DNA of 64,000 bases from Actinoalloteichus hymeniacidonis (lineage in GTDB: Bacteria; Actinomycetota; Actinomycetes; Mycobacteriales; Pseudonocardiaceae). The stretch lies in contig NZ_JACHIS010000001.1 of the NCBI RefSeq assembly GCF_014203365.1, positions 2,976,001 through 3,040,000 on the forward strand, read 5' to 3'. The notes under the pieces are model-generated. The model had not been told where the DNA came from and did not search any database. It saw only the letters and a program-made list of their open reading frames with translations. The position numbers were made by a program, and so were the translations under genes. Positions 17,195 through 24,973 of the stretch are shown here, piece by piece; within the stretch, counting starts at the first letter, position 1; every line of letters begins with the position of its first letter.

Positions 17195-18405
17195 CGAACG
17201 CCAGGAACGCGGCGACCGGAACGATCACCGTGGTCGGCGCTCGGATCTTCGACGGCGAACGCATCCTCGACGACGCGAGCGAGATCTCCGTCGTCGACGG
17301 GGCCATCGCGGAGGTGGGCAAGGACCTGCCGCGCACCGGGGAAATCTTCGACGCGGGCGGGCGGACGGTGTCGCCCGGGCTCATCGACGCGCACTTCCAC
17401 GCCTACGGAACCAGCATCGACGTCATGGCGATCGAATCCTCGCCGCTGAGCTACGTCTCGCTGGTGGGCGCCGACCGACTGACTCGTGCGCTGTTCCGGG
17501 GGTTCACCACCGTGCGCGACGTCGCAGGGGGAGACGCCGGGCTGGCCAAGGCGATCGACGCCGGCTACGTGACCGCGCCGCGATACCTCTACACCGGTCC
17601 GGCGCTGAGCCAGACCGGCGGGCACGGCGACCCCCGACAGGGCGACCTCGATCATTGCGTCGCCCACGCCCACCTGTCCGAGGTGGTGGACGGCCCGGAC
17701 TCGGTGCGTAGGGCGGTGCGGGAACGGTTCCGCACCGGGGCGCATGCGATCAAGATCATGGCCTCCGGCGGGGTCGTCTCGCCGACGGACCCGATCCAGT
17801 ACCTGCAGTACCACGCCGACGAGGTCCGGGCCGCGACCGAGGAGGCTGCCCGACGTGGGAGCTACGTCGCCGCGCACGCCTATCCACCCGAGGCGATCAT
17901 CCACGCGGTCGAGAACGGCGTGCGCACCATCGAGCACGGAAACCTGCTGGACGAACGTGCCGCGGCGATCATGGCCGAACAGGGCGCCTATCTGATCCCG
18001 ACACTGGTCGCCTACGACGCGATGGAACGACGTGGCGCGTCGATCGGGCTCTCGGACGTCGGACAGATCAAGAACCGGCAGGTGCTCGCGGCGGGTAAGG
18101 AGGCGATCCGGATCGCCCGTGCGGCGGGGGTTCCGGTGGGCTTCGGCTCCGACCTGATGGGCGAACTCGAGGACGATCAGCTCATCGGCCTTCGGCTGCA
18201 GGTCGACGTCGACGGGGTCCTGGAGACGTTGCGAGCCGCCACCACGGTGAACGCGCGGGCCATTCAGCGTCCCGATCTCGGCAAGATCGAGCAGGGCCAC
18301 ACCGGTGACCTCGTGATCTTCGACGGCGATCCGTTCACCGATGCGTCGTTGCTGTGGGAGGAGACCAAGCCGCGCACGGTGATCCAACGCGGCGTCCTAC
18401 GCTGA
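17191..18405 (+). CDS. M38-family amidohydrolase, prolidase/imidazolonepropionase-like
   Basis: A 404-residue TIM-barrel amidohydrolase with the binuclear-metal set in place: DAHFH (H68, H70), a lysine fit for carboxylation in HAIKIMASGG (K188), AHAYPP (H229), IEHGN (H249) and FGSDLMG (D321). Close families include the Xaa-Pro dipeptidases of M38, which hydrolyse Xaa-Pro and Xaa-Hyp dipeptides. ATG overlaps the DUF885 stop by 4 nt. In this run it would free hydroxyproline from imported peptides. A lactamase or deaminase role cannot be excluded by sequence alone. Confidence 0.8.
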   Translation: MTNARNAATGTITVVGARIFDGERILDDASEISVVDGAIAEVGKDLPRTGEIFDAGGRTVSPGLIDAHFHAYGTSIDVMAIESSPLSYVSLVGADRLTRALFRGFTTVRDVAGGDAGLAKAIDAGYVTAPRYLYTGPALSQTGGHGDPRQGDLDHCVAHAHLSEVVDGPDSVRRAVRERFRTGAHAIKIMASGGVVSPTDPIQYLQYHADEVRAATEEAARRGSYVAAHAYPPEAIIHAVENGVRTIEHGNLLDERAAAIMAEQGAYLIPTLVAYDAMERRGASIGLSDVGQIKNRQVLAAGKEAIRIARAAGVPVGFGSDLMGELEDDQLIGLRLQVDVDGVLETLRAATTVNARAIQRPDLGKIEQGHTGDLVIFDGDPFTDASLLWEETKPRTVIQRGVLR

Positions 18406-18429
18406 GGGAAACGAGGCATCACCAGGCCA

Positions 18430-18443
18430 GCAGGTCGACCTGC
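18430..18443. promoter_or_regulatory. 14-bp palindrome before the GntR gene
   Basis: GCAGGTCGACCTGC is a perfect palindrome 25 nt after the M38 stop and 33 nt before the regulator start. It could be an operator or a small hairpin. Confidence 0.3.
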
Positions 18444-18475
18444 GCTGCGGAAGAGGATGAGGAACCCTGTCCGGC

Positions 18476-19135
18476 TTGAAGATCCAGAGACAGCTGAGTC
18501 TGCGTGCTCAGGTGGAGGAGGCGCTGTCCTCGGCGATCGTGTCGGGGGAGTTGGCCCCCGGTTCGCTGCTGACGGTGCCGACGTTGGCGGCACAGTACGA
18601 GATGTCGGCGACGCCGGTGCGCGAGGCCATGCTCGATCTGGAGAAGCGCGGATTCGTGACCCCGGTGCGTAACAAGGGCTTTCGGGTCACGACGGTCAGC
18701 GAGGAGGCGCTCGCTCAACTCCTCGATGTTCGGCAGCGCCTGGAGCCCTCGGCGATGCGGGATCTGGCGGCGAGCGGAATCCGGGTCGACATGACCCGGT
18801 TCCGCGCACTCGCCGATGCCATCGTCACCGGTGCCGCGACCAGCGATCTGCACACCTATCTTCAGGCGGACCGGGAGTTCCACCTGGCGCTCACCGACCT
18901 GCTGGCCAACCCGCTGCTCACCCAGATCATCGCCGACCTGCGGTCGCGGACCCGGTTGGTCGGGCTGGTGACGATGCTCGAATCGCGTCAGCTCGACGAG
19001 TCGGCCTCGGAACACCACCTCCTCCTCGACCGGATAGAGGCGGGCGACGCGCAGGGGGCGAAGTCCTTGATGCACCAGCATCTCGCCCACATCAGCGGTT
19101 GGTGGGCCGGTCGGGCGGAGAACTCCGCGTCCTGA
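18476..19135 (+). CDS. GntR-family transcriptional regulator, FCD subfamily
   Basis: A 219-residue regulator: an N-terminal winged helix (LRAQVEEALSSAIVSGELAPG; YEMSATPVREAMLDLEKRGF) and an all-helical FCD ligand domain with metal-site histidines (EFHLAL, SEHHLLL, HQHLAH). The start is TTG 18476 because no ATG/GTG lies in frame after the upstream stop at 18458; GAAGAGGATGAGG precedes it. It lies between the importer/peptidase half and the hydroxyproline half of the run. FCD regulators commonly bind carboxylic or amino acids; hydroxyproline or a breakdown product is the likely effector. Candidate sites are at 19217-19234 and 8107-8124. Confidence 0.85.
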   Translation: MKIQRQLSLRAQVEEALSSAIVSGELAPGSLLTVPTLAAQYEMSATPVREAMLDLEKRGFVTPVRNKGFRVTTVSEEALAQLLDVRQRLEPSAMRDLAASGIRVDMTRFRALADAIVTGAATSDLHTYLQADREFHLALTDLLANPLLTQIIADLRSRTRLVGLVTMLESRQLDESASEHHLLLDRIEAGDAQGAKSLMHQHLAHISGWWAGRAENSAS

Positions 19136-19202
19136 GCCGCGTCGGGCCACCAGCGCGGGTGGTCGATCTCTGAGATGTGCGGAGAGATTGCGGCAGAGGA
19201 CT

Positions 19203-19234
19203 CATAATCCCTTGAGATATGTGACATATTACTT
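19203..19234 (+). promoter_or_regulatory. Promoter -10 and GntR operator candidate before the hydroxyproline genes
   Basis: CATAAT (19203-19208) is a good -10 box. ATATGTGACATAT (19217-19229), a perfect 13-bp palindrome, follows near the expected transcript start, and the extended 18 nt to 19234 resemble the site before the arabinofuranosidase gene. No clear -35 box was found. Confidence 0.5.
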
Positions 19235-19249
19235 GCGGAAGGGGGTCGG

Positions 19250-20440
19250 ATGACCGAGATCGTCGTGATCGGGGCGGGCATCGTCGGTGCCGCCTGCGCC
19301 CGGACGCTGAGCAGACTCGGCCACCGCGTCCGCATCCTCGACCGGGGTCCGGCGATGACCGGCACGAGCGCCTCCTGCGAGGGCAACCTGCTCGTCTCCG
19401 ACAAGGGACCCGGCGCCGAACTGGACCTGGCCCTGGCCGCGAACGCGGGCTGGCCCGCCATCGTCGCCGAACTCGCCGACGAACTGGGCCCCGCCTTCCC
19501 CGCCGTCGAGTTCGAGAAGAAGGGCGGACTCGTCGTGGCCACCACGGAGGCGGGTGCGCAACCCCTGATCGACTTCGCCGCCGAGCAACGCGCCGCCGGC
19601 GTGGACGCCCAGGTCGTGTCCGATCGACAGGCCCGCGAACTCGAACCGGACCTGACCCCCGACTTCACCGCCGCCGTGTACTACCCACAGGACTGCCAGG
19701 TCCAACCGGTCGCGGTGGGTGAGGCGTTGTTGGCCTCCGCCCGCCGCCATGGTGCCGAGATCCGCACCGGCGTCGAGGTGCTCGGTGGTATCCGCCGCCG
19801 GGACCGGCTCGTCGGCCTGCGTACCTCGCAGGGCGACATCCCCGCCGACGCGGTCGTCCTCGCCGCCGGGCCGTGGTCCGGCGAGGTGTCCGACCGGATC
19901 GGCGCGCCGGTGGCGGTGCGACCCCGACGCGGGATGGTCTTGGTCACCACCCGGATGCCGCACCGGATCTTCCACAAGGTCTACGACGGCGACTACGTCG
20001 GCGCGACCCAGTCCGCCGACGCGGCCCTGCAGACCTCCAGCGTCGTCGAATCGACCGCGGCGGGCACCGTCCTCATCGGATCCAGCCGCGAACAGGTCGG
20101 CTTCGATCCGAGCATCCGCGTCGACGTGCTCCGCGAGATCGCCCGCAAGGCCGTGACCCTGTTCCCGTTCCTGTCCTCGGTCCCGGTCATGCGGGCCTAC
20201 GGCGGATTCCGCCCCTACCTCGACGACCACCTGCCGCTCATCGGTGCCGACCCCCGACTGCCCGGCCTCTGGCATGCGAGCGGACACGAGGGCGCAGGCA
20301 TCGGCCTCTCCGTGATCACCGCGCAACTGCTCGCCGCCGACCTGTTCGGCGGGCCCGCGCCACTGGACCCGACGCCCTTCCGGCCCACCGGACGCCCCTT
20401 GGTGGCCCCCGACCTCGTTGTGAACGGAGGCGCCGCATGA
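19250..20440 (+). CDS. DadA-like FAD-dependent amine oxidoreductase, probable D-hydroxyproline dehydrogenase subunit
   Basis: A 396-residue DAO-family flavoprotein with the N-terminal dinucleotide site VVIGAGIVGAACARTLSRLG and the C-terminal GYGGFRPYLDDHLPLIG/HEGAGIGLS region (written around 320-365) of D-amino acid dehydrogenases. With the two following proteins it matches the known three-subunit D-hydroxyproline dehydrogenases, which oxidise cis-4-hydroxy-D-proline to 1-pyrroline-4-hydroxy-2-carboxylate. GGAAGGGGGTCGG precedes ATG; its stop overlaps the next start by 4 nt. A glycine/sarcosine oxidase is the alternative, made unlikely by the neighbours. Confidence 0.83.
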   Translation: MTEIVVIGAGIVGAACARTLSRLGHRVRILDRGPAMTGTSASCEGNLLVSDKGPGAELDLALAANAGWPAIVAELADELGPAFPAVEFEKKGGLVVATTEAGAQPLIDFAAEQRAAGVDAQVVSDRQARELEPDLTPDFTAAVYYPQDCQVQPVAVGEALLASARRHGAEIRTGVEVLGGIRRRDRLVGLRTSQGDIPADAVVLAAGPWSGEVSDRIGAPVAVRPRRGMVLVTTRMPHRIFHKVYDGDYVGATQSADAALQTSSVVESTAAGTVLIGSSREQVGFDPSIRVDVLREIARKAVTLFPFLSSVPVMRAYGGFRPYLDDHLPLIGADPRLPGLWHASGHEGAGIGLSVITAQLLAADLFGGPAPLDPTPFRPTGRPLVAPDLVVNGGAA

Positions 20441-20760
20441 GCCCGCGCATGGTGCCCGATTCCGAGGACGTCATCGGACGCACCGACGGCCCCGCCCTCG
20501 TCATCGAGGTCGACGGCGAGCCGGTCACCGGTGTTCCCGGTCAGACCCTGGCGGGCGTGCTGTTGGCCGCAGGCCGGGATTCCTGGCGCACGACCAGTCG
20601 GGCGGGCCGACCGCGCGGGGTGTTCTGCGGGATCGGGGTGTGCTTCGACTGCATCGTCACGGTCAACGGCGAGCGCGACGTGCGTGCCTGCCAACGGCGT
20701 GCCGCAGCAGGCGACGTCGTCACCCGGCAGTCCGACGAACTCCCGAGGAGCCGGTCATGA
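20437..20760 (+). CDS. [2Fe-2S] small subunit, HcnA-like, of D-hydroxyproline dehydrogenase
   Basis: A 107-residue ferredoxin-like protein with plant-type cluster cysteines C64-x4-C69-x2-C72-x12-C85 (FCGIGVCFDC and ACQ). Proteins of this size partner with HcnB-like flavoproteins in hydrogen cyanide synthase, nopaline/octopine oxidases and D-hydroxyproline dehydrogenase. It overlaps both neighbours by 4 nt, indicating fixed stoichiometry. It would pass electrons from the flavin subunits to the respiratory chain. Confidence 0.87.
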   Translation: MSPRMVPDSEDVIGRTDGPALVIEVDGEPVTGVPGQTLAGVLLAAGRDSWRTTSRAGRPRGVFCGIGVCFDCIVTVNGERDVRACQRRAAAGDVVTRQSDELPRSRS

Positions 20761-22181
20761 CGGTCGTGATCGTCGGCGCCGGACCGGCGGGACTCGCCGC
20801 CGCCCGCGCGGCCCGCACTGCGGGAGCGTCGGTCGTCCTGCTGGACGCCGCCGAACTCGGCGGCCAGTACTGGCGGCATCTCCCGGCAGAACGACGGGCC
20901 CGCGAACAACGGCGACTGCACCACGGCTGGTCGCGTTTCCTCGCCCTGCGTGCTGCGCTGACCGCCGACCCCGGCTGCGAAATCGTGACGGGAGCCCAGA
21001 TCTGGGCGATCGACCGGACCGAGGATCGACTGCGGGTGCACGTCCTGATCGGAGCCGCCGACGGGCGGGCCAGGACGCCGCGCACCCTGCTGCCCGACGC
21101 ACTCGTGCTGGCCACCGGGGCACACGACCGAACCCTGCCATTCCCCGGTTGGGACCTGCCGGGCGTCTACTCCGCAGGCGCCGCGCAGGCGCTCGCGAAA
21201 GGCGAGCGGATCGCGGTCGGTAAGCGGGTGCTGGTGGCGGGAGCCGGTCCCTTCCTGCTGCCGGTCGCCGCGTCCCTGGCTCATACCGACGCCAGCGTCG
21301 TCGGGGTCCACGAGGCAGCCCGGTTGCCCGTCCTCGCCAAGAACTGGACCGCCCGACCCTGGGAGCTGTTCGCTGCGCTGGGCAAGGGCGCGGAACTGGG
21401 CGGCTATGTTCTCGGCCAGGTGCGGAACCGCATCCCCTACATCACCGGTTCCGGGGTGATCGCCGCGCACGGGGACGAGCGGGTCGAAGCCGTCACCGTC
21501 GCCGAACTGGATACGAGCTGGGCGCCGCTGCCCGGCACCGAACGGCGCATCGAGGTGGACGCCGTCTGCGTCAGCCACGGCTTCACTCCGCGCATCGAGC
21601 TGGCCATCGCGGCGGGCTGCCGGATCGGCCCGGACCGTTTCGTCGTCACCGACGTAGACGGCCGCACCAGTGTCGACGGTGTCTTCGCCGCGGGCGAGAT
21701 CACCGGCATCGGCGGCGCCCAGGCCGCCGAGACCGAGGGCGCACTTGCAGGCCTGGCCGCTGCGGGGGCCGTCGACGACCGCCGCACGGCCAAACTCCGC
21801 CGCAGCAGGGCGAGTGCCGTCCGCTTCGCCGCACGCATCGAACAGGCCCACGGCATTCGAAAAGGCTGGACCGCCTGGCTGGACCGCGACACGCTGCTGT
21901 GTCGTTGCGAAGAGGTCACCCACGGCGAGTTCGTCGACACCATCGCGGCGACCCGGTCCAGGGGGCTGCGTTCCACCAAGCTCACCAGTCGCGCCGGGCT
22001 CGGCATCTGCCAGGCCCGGATGTGCGGCAGGAACGTCGAGGACATCCTCGGGCAGAACGTGCCCGACGGGGTCATCACCGACACCTCCACCGATCATCGG
22101 CCCATCGCCGCGCCGATCAGTCTCGCGGAACTGGCGGCGCTCCCGGCCGCCCCGACTGCACAGGAAGGGCACATCTCATGA
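20757..22181 (+). CDS. FAD/NAD-binding large subunit, HcnB-like, of D-hydroxyproline dehydrogenase
   Basis: A 474-residue pyridine-nucleotide-disulfide-type flavoprotein: FAD site VVIVGAGPAGLAAARAAR, second dinucleotide site RVLVAGAGPFLLPVA, and a C-terminal BFD-like [2Fe-2S] site C382-x-C384-x33-C418-x4-C423 (CRCEEV and CQARMC). This is the HcnB/OoxA architecture. It is coupled on both sides by 4-nt overlaps to the small subunit and the DapA-family gene. Together with genes at 19250 and 20437 it forms the oxidising complex of the D-hydroxyproline branch. Confidence 0.87.
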   Translation: MTVVIVGAGPAGLAAARAARTAGASVVLLDAAELGGQYWRHLPAERRAREQRRLHHGWSRFLALRAALTADPGCEIVTGAQIWAIDRTEDRLRVHVLIGAADGRARTPRTLLPDALVLATGAHDRTLPFPGWDLPGVYSAGAAQALAKGERIAVGKRVLVAGAGPFLLPVAASLAHTDASVVGVHEAARLPVLAKNWTARPWELFAALGKGAELGGYVLGQVRNRIPYITGSGVIAAHGDERVEAVTVAELDTSWAPLPGTERRIEVDAVCVSHGFTPRIELAIAAGCRIGPDRFVVTDVDGRTSVDGVFAAGEITGIGGAQAAETEGALAGLAAAGAVDDRRTAKLRRSRASAVRFAARIEQAHGIRKGWTAWLDRDTLLCRCEEVTHGEFVDTIAATRSRGLRSTKLTSRAGLGICQARMCGRNVEDILGQNVPDGVITDTSTDHRPIAAPISLAELAALPAAPTAQEGHIS

Positions 22182-23095
22182 CCGGCACCCAGTTCGACCT
22201 CGGCGGCGTCATCGTCGCCACCACTCTGGCCTTCAAGGAGGACCCCGCCGCACCGGCAGGTCTCGCCGTGGACTACGACCGGTTCGCCGCTCACTGCGAC
22301 TGGCTGATGAACAACGGTTGCCGTGGCGTCGGTCCGAATGGATCGCTCGGCGAATACTCCTCGCTCACCGATGAGGAACGACGCAAGGTGATCCAGGTCG
22401 CCAGGGAGACCGTGGGTGACCGAGGACTCGTCGTCGCGGGTGTGCACGGCGTCGGCTGGCACCAGGCCAAGCACTGGGCCGAGCTGGCTGCCGAGGACGG
22501 TGCGGACGGGGTGCTGTTACTGCCGCCGACGATCTTCCGTGCGAACGAGCGCGAGATCATCGAGCACTACGAGAAGGTCAACGAGGTGGGCCTGCCGATC
22601 ATGGCCTACAACAATCCCTTCGACACCAAGGTCGACCTCACCCCCGACCTGCTCGCCAAGATCGACGGTCTCGAGAACCTGGTGGCGATCAAGGAGTTCT
22701 CCGGCGACGTGCGACGCGTCATGGAGATCCTCGACAAGACGAACCTGCAGGTCATCGCGGGCGCCGACGACCTGCTGTTCGAATCTCTGGTCGCGGGTGC
22801 GACCGGTTGGTTCGCCGGCTACCCGAACGCCTTCCCCCGGGAGGCCGTCGAGCTGTACGAACTGGTGATGGCGGGTCGGATCGACGAGGCCAGGGAGCTG
22901 TACCGCAACATGGTCCCGGTGTTCGCCTGGGACTCCAAGACCGAGTTCGTCCAGGCCATCAAGCTCTCGATCGACGTGATCGGGGAGAGCTACGGCGGCG
23001 TGACCCGACCCCCGCGCGGCCCGCTGTCCGAAACGGCCACGGCGGCGATCCGCAGGGACACCGAGCGAGCGCTGGCCTACACGAAGAACCGCTGA
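22178..23095 (+). CDS. DapA-family 1-pyrroline-4-hydroxy-2-carboxylate deaminase
   Basis: A 305-residue aldolase-fold protein with the Schiff-base lysine K172 (AIKEFSG) and tyrosine Y144 (MAYNNP) of the DHDPS/NAL family. In hydroxyproline catabolism this family converts 1-pyrroline-4-hydroxy-2-carboxylate to 2-oxoglutarate semialdehyde with loss of ammonia, and the neighbours make that the best reading. It overlaps the flavoprotein gene by 4 nt. Codon 114 is TTA. The next enzyme, 2-oxoglutarate semialdehyde dehydrogenase, is not in the window. Confidence 0.83.
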   Translation: MTGTQFDLGGVIVATTLAFKEDPAAPAGLAVDYDRFAAHCDWLMNNGCRGVGPNGSLGEYSSLTDEERRKVIQVARETVGDRGLVVAGVHGVGWHQAKHWAELAAEDGADGVLLLPPTIFRANEREIIEHYEKVNEVGLPIMAYNNPFDTKVDLTPDLLAKIDGLENLVAIKEFSGDVRRVMEILDKTNLQVIAGADDLLFESLVAGATGWFAGYPNAFPREAVELYELVMAGRIDEARELYRNMVPVFAWDSKTEFVQAIKLSIDVIGESYGGVTRPPRGPLSETATAAIRRDTERALAYTKNR

Positions 23096-23124
23096 GCCCA
23101 CCGCCAGGGAGGAGGACGACAACC

Positions 23125-24126
23125 GTGCGATCCGTTCGGACCGTCAGCGCGGTCGACTCACACACCGAGGGGATGCCGACGCGCGTCATCACCGGCGGCG
23201 TCGGCGTCATCCCCGGCGCCACCATGAACGAGCGCCGACTGCATGCCATCGAGCACCTCGACGAGCTGCGCACGTTCCTGGTGACCGAACCCCGGGGCCA
23301 CGCCGCGATGAGCGGGGCGATCCTGCAGCCCAGCACCCGAGCCGACTGTGACTGGGGCGTGCTGTTCATCGAGGTCTCCGGCTTCCTGCCCATGTGCGGG
23401 CACGGGACGATCGGCGTCGCCTCGGTGCTGGTGGAGACCGGCATGGTCGAGATCAACGAGCCGGAGACCGTCATCCGCCTGGACACCCCGGCGGGGGTCG
23501 TCGTCGCCCGGGTGGCCGTCACCGACGGCCACGCCGAGTCGGTGACCATCGAGAACGTGCCGAGCTTCGTGGACCGCCTCGACCAGGTCGTCGCGGTTCC
23601 CGGGCTCGGCGAGGTGCCCTACAGCCTGGCCTTCGGTGGCAACTACTACGCCATGGTGGGACTCGACGACGTCGGTCTGCCCTTCGACCGGTCCCGCGCC
23701 GACGACATCCTGCGGGCCGGACTGGACATCATGGCCGCCATCAACGCGACGGCCCCACCGCGACACCCGAACATCGACGGCGTGGACCACTGCCATCACG
23801 TCGAGTTCATCGCACCCGGCTCCGATGCCACGCTGTCCAAACATGCGATGGCCATCCACCCCGGCTGGTTCGACCGCTCACCCTGCGGCACCGGCACCAG
23901 CGCCCGGATGGCCGAGCTGTGGCAACGCGGCGAGTTGGCGTTGAACACGGACTTCGTCAACGAGTCGTTCATCGGAAGCCGTTTCGTGGGCAGGCTCGTT
24001 CGGGAGACCGAGGTGGCAGGCATTCCCGCCGTGGTCCCCACCATCACCGGCCGGGCCTGGGTCACCGGGATGGGCCAGTATCTGCTCGACCCGACGGACC
24101 CGTTCCCGGCTGGGTTCTCCTTCTGA
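23125..24126 (+). CDS. 4-hydroxyproline 2-epimerase (proline racemase family)
   Basis: A 333-residue member of the proline racemase family with both catalytic cysteines, C91 (MCGHGTIG) and C254 (SPCGTGTSARMAEL). Two cysteines mark racemases/epimerases; the dehydratases of the family have a threonine in one position. It converts trans-4-hydroxy-L-proline to cis-4-hydroxy-D-proline, the substrate of the dehydrogenase encoded upstream. GTG 23125 was chosen because GGGAGGAGG lies 7 nt before it and the family start (VRTVSAVDSHTEGMPTRVI) follows directly. It is the last gene of the run, followed by a hairpin. Confidence 0.9.
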   Translation: MRSVRTVSAVDSHTEGMPTRVITGGVGVIPGATMNERRLHAIEHLDELRTFLVTEPRGHAAMSGAILQPSTRADCDWGVLFIEVSGFLPMCGHGTIGVASVLVETGMVEINEPETVIRLDTPAGVVVARVAVTDGHAESVTIENVPSFVDRLDQVVAVPGLGEVPYSLAFGGNYYAMVGLDDVGLPFDRSRADDILRAGLDIMAAINATAPPRHPNIDGVDHCHHVEFIAPGSDATLSKHAMAIHPGWFDRSPCGTGTSARMAELWQRGELALNTDFVNESFIGSRFVGRLVRETEVAGIPAVVPTITGRAWVTGMGQYLLDPTDPFPAGFSF

Positions 24127-24151
24127 TTCCGCCCGCCGGATTCGCTTCGGC

Positions 24152-24185
24152 GCCGCCACCGACCTGCCTCTGGGACGGTGGCGGC
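24152..24185 (+). terminator. Hairpin terminator of the hydroxyproline run
   Basis: GCCGCCACC (24152-24160) and its perfect complement (24177-24185) form a 9-bp stem with 16-nt loop, 26 nt after the epimerase stop and before a convergent gene. Confidence 0.6.
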
Positions 24186-24305
24186 GACCGTCGAGGAAGG
24201 CCCGGGCAGCAGGCGCGGGCGACGGCCTCGGTGTCGGCCGTGCCTGCCGACATCACGGGTACGGAATGACGTGTGCGGTGGTGCTCTCGATCGCGGTACC
24301 TGCGG

Positions 24306-24878
24306 TCACGGATCGACCAGTGCCGAGACGATGTCTCGGATGGTCTTGCGTCGCGCGGCGTGGTCGCCATGGGGTTCGACGGCGTCAAGGCTCTCGCCGG
24401 GTTGCGTGAACCACATGCGGGAAATGCTCTGCACCGCCAACACCAGCTCGGCGGGATCCAACCGCGAGCTGATGGTTCCGTCGACCTGCGCGGCGGCGAC
24501 CGCGTCGATCTTCTGACGCATCGCTGCCGTCACCGTGCTGTCGGTGTCGCCTCCCGAGGCGCGCTCGAGTTGGTACCAGGAGACGAACCGCTCCACTTCC
24601 GGGTTCGCGGCGCTCAGGTCGTACAACCGGACGGCGTAACCGGGCAGATCCTGTGGGTCGATCGGGGCCTGGTCGACGGTGCGGGCGGTGATGTCGTCGA
24701 GCACCGCGTCGAACAGGTCTTCCTTGCTGCCGAAGTAGGTGTAGACGAGCCCGGCGCTGCATCGCGCACGGTGGGCGATGCGGTCGATGCGAGCGCCGGA
24801 GAGACCGCGCTCGGCGAACTCGGCCAGGGCGGCGTCGAGTAGTCGACGCTTCTTGCTCTCGGGGTCCCGGACTCGCAC
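24306..24878 (-). CDS. TetR-family transcriptional repressor
   Basis: A 190-residue TetR protein: helix-turn-helix RIDRIAHRARCSAGLVYTYFGSKEDLFDAV at about 29-58 and a helical C-terminal ligand domain. It is divergent from an SDR oxidoreductase, with two related 22-bp sites between them. The usual logic is repression of itself and the SDR until a ligand binds. GTG 24878 is the first start after the promoter region; a Shine-Dalgarno sequence is weak. Confidence 0.85.
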   Translation of the reverse strand: MRVRDPESKKRRLLDAALAEFAERGLSGARIDRIAHRARCSAGLVYTYFGSKEDLFDAVLDDITARTVDQAPIDPQDLPGYAVRLYDLSAANPEVERFVSWYQLERASGGDTDSTVTAAMRQKIDAVAAAQVDGTISSRLDPAELVLAVQSISRMWFTQPGESLDAVEPHGDHAARRKTIRDIVSALVDP

Positions 24879-24890
24879 GCACCCAGCTTA

Positions 24891-24912
24891 TTGACTGAGC
24901 ATTCATTTGACA
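24891..24912. promoter_or_regulatory. TetR operator candidate 1
   Basis: This 22-bp quasi-palindrome matches the site at 24942-24963 in 15 of 22 positions (consensus TTGAYTRARCRTTCATTTRA). It lies just upstream of the TetR start. Confidence 0.5.
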
Positions 24913-24941
24913 AGGCGGGGGACGGCGGCCTAGCTTCGCTA

Positions 24942-24963
24942 TTGATTAAACGTTCATTTAATG
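24942..24963. promoter_or_regulatory. TetR operator candidate 2
   Basis: Second copy of the 22-bp quasi-palindrome, centred on AC/GT with 7 of 10 paired positions, 51 bp from copy 1 and next to the SDR ribosome site. Confidence 0.5.
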
Positions 24964-24973
24964 AGGGGTGTTC

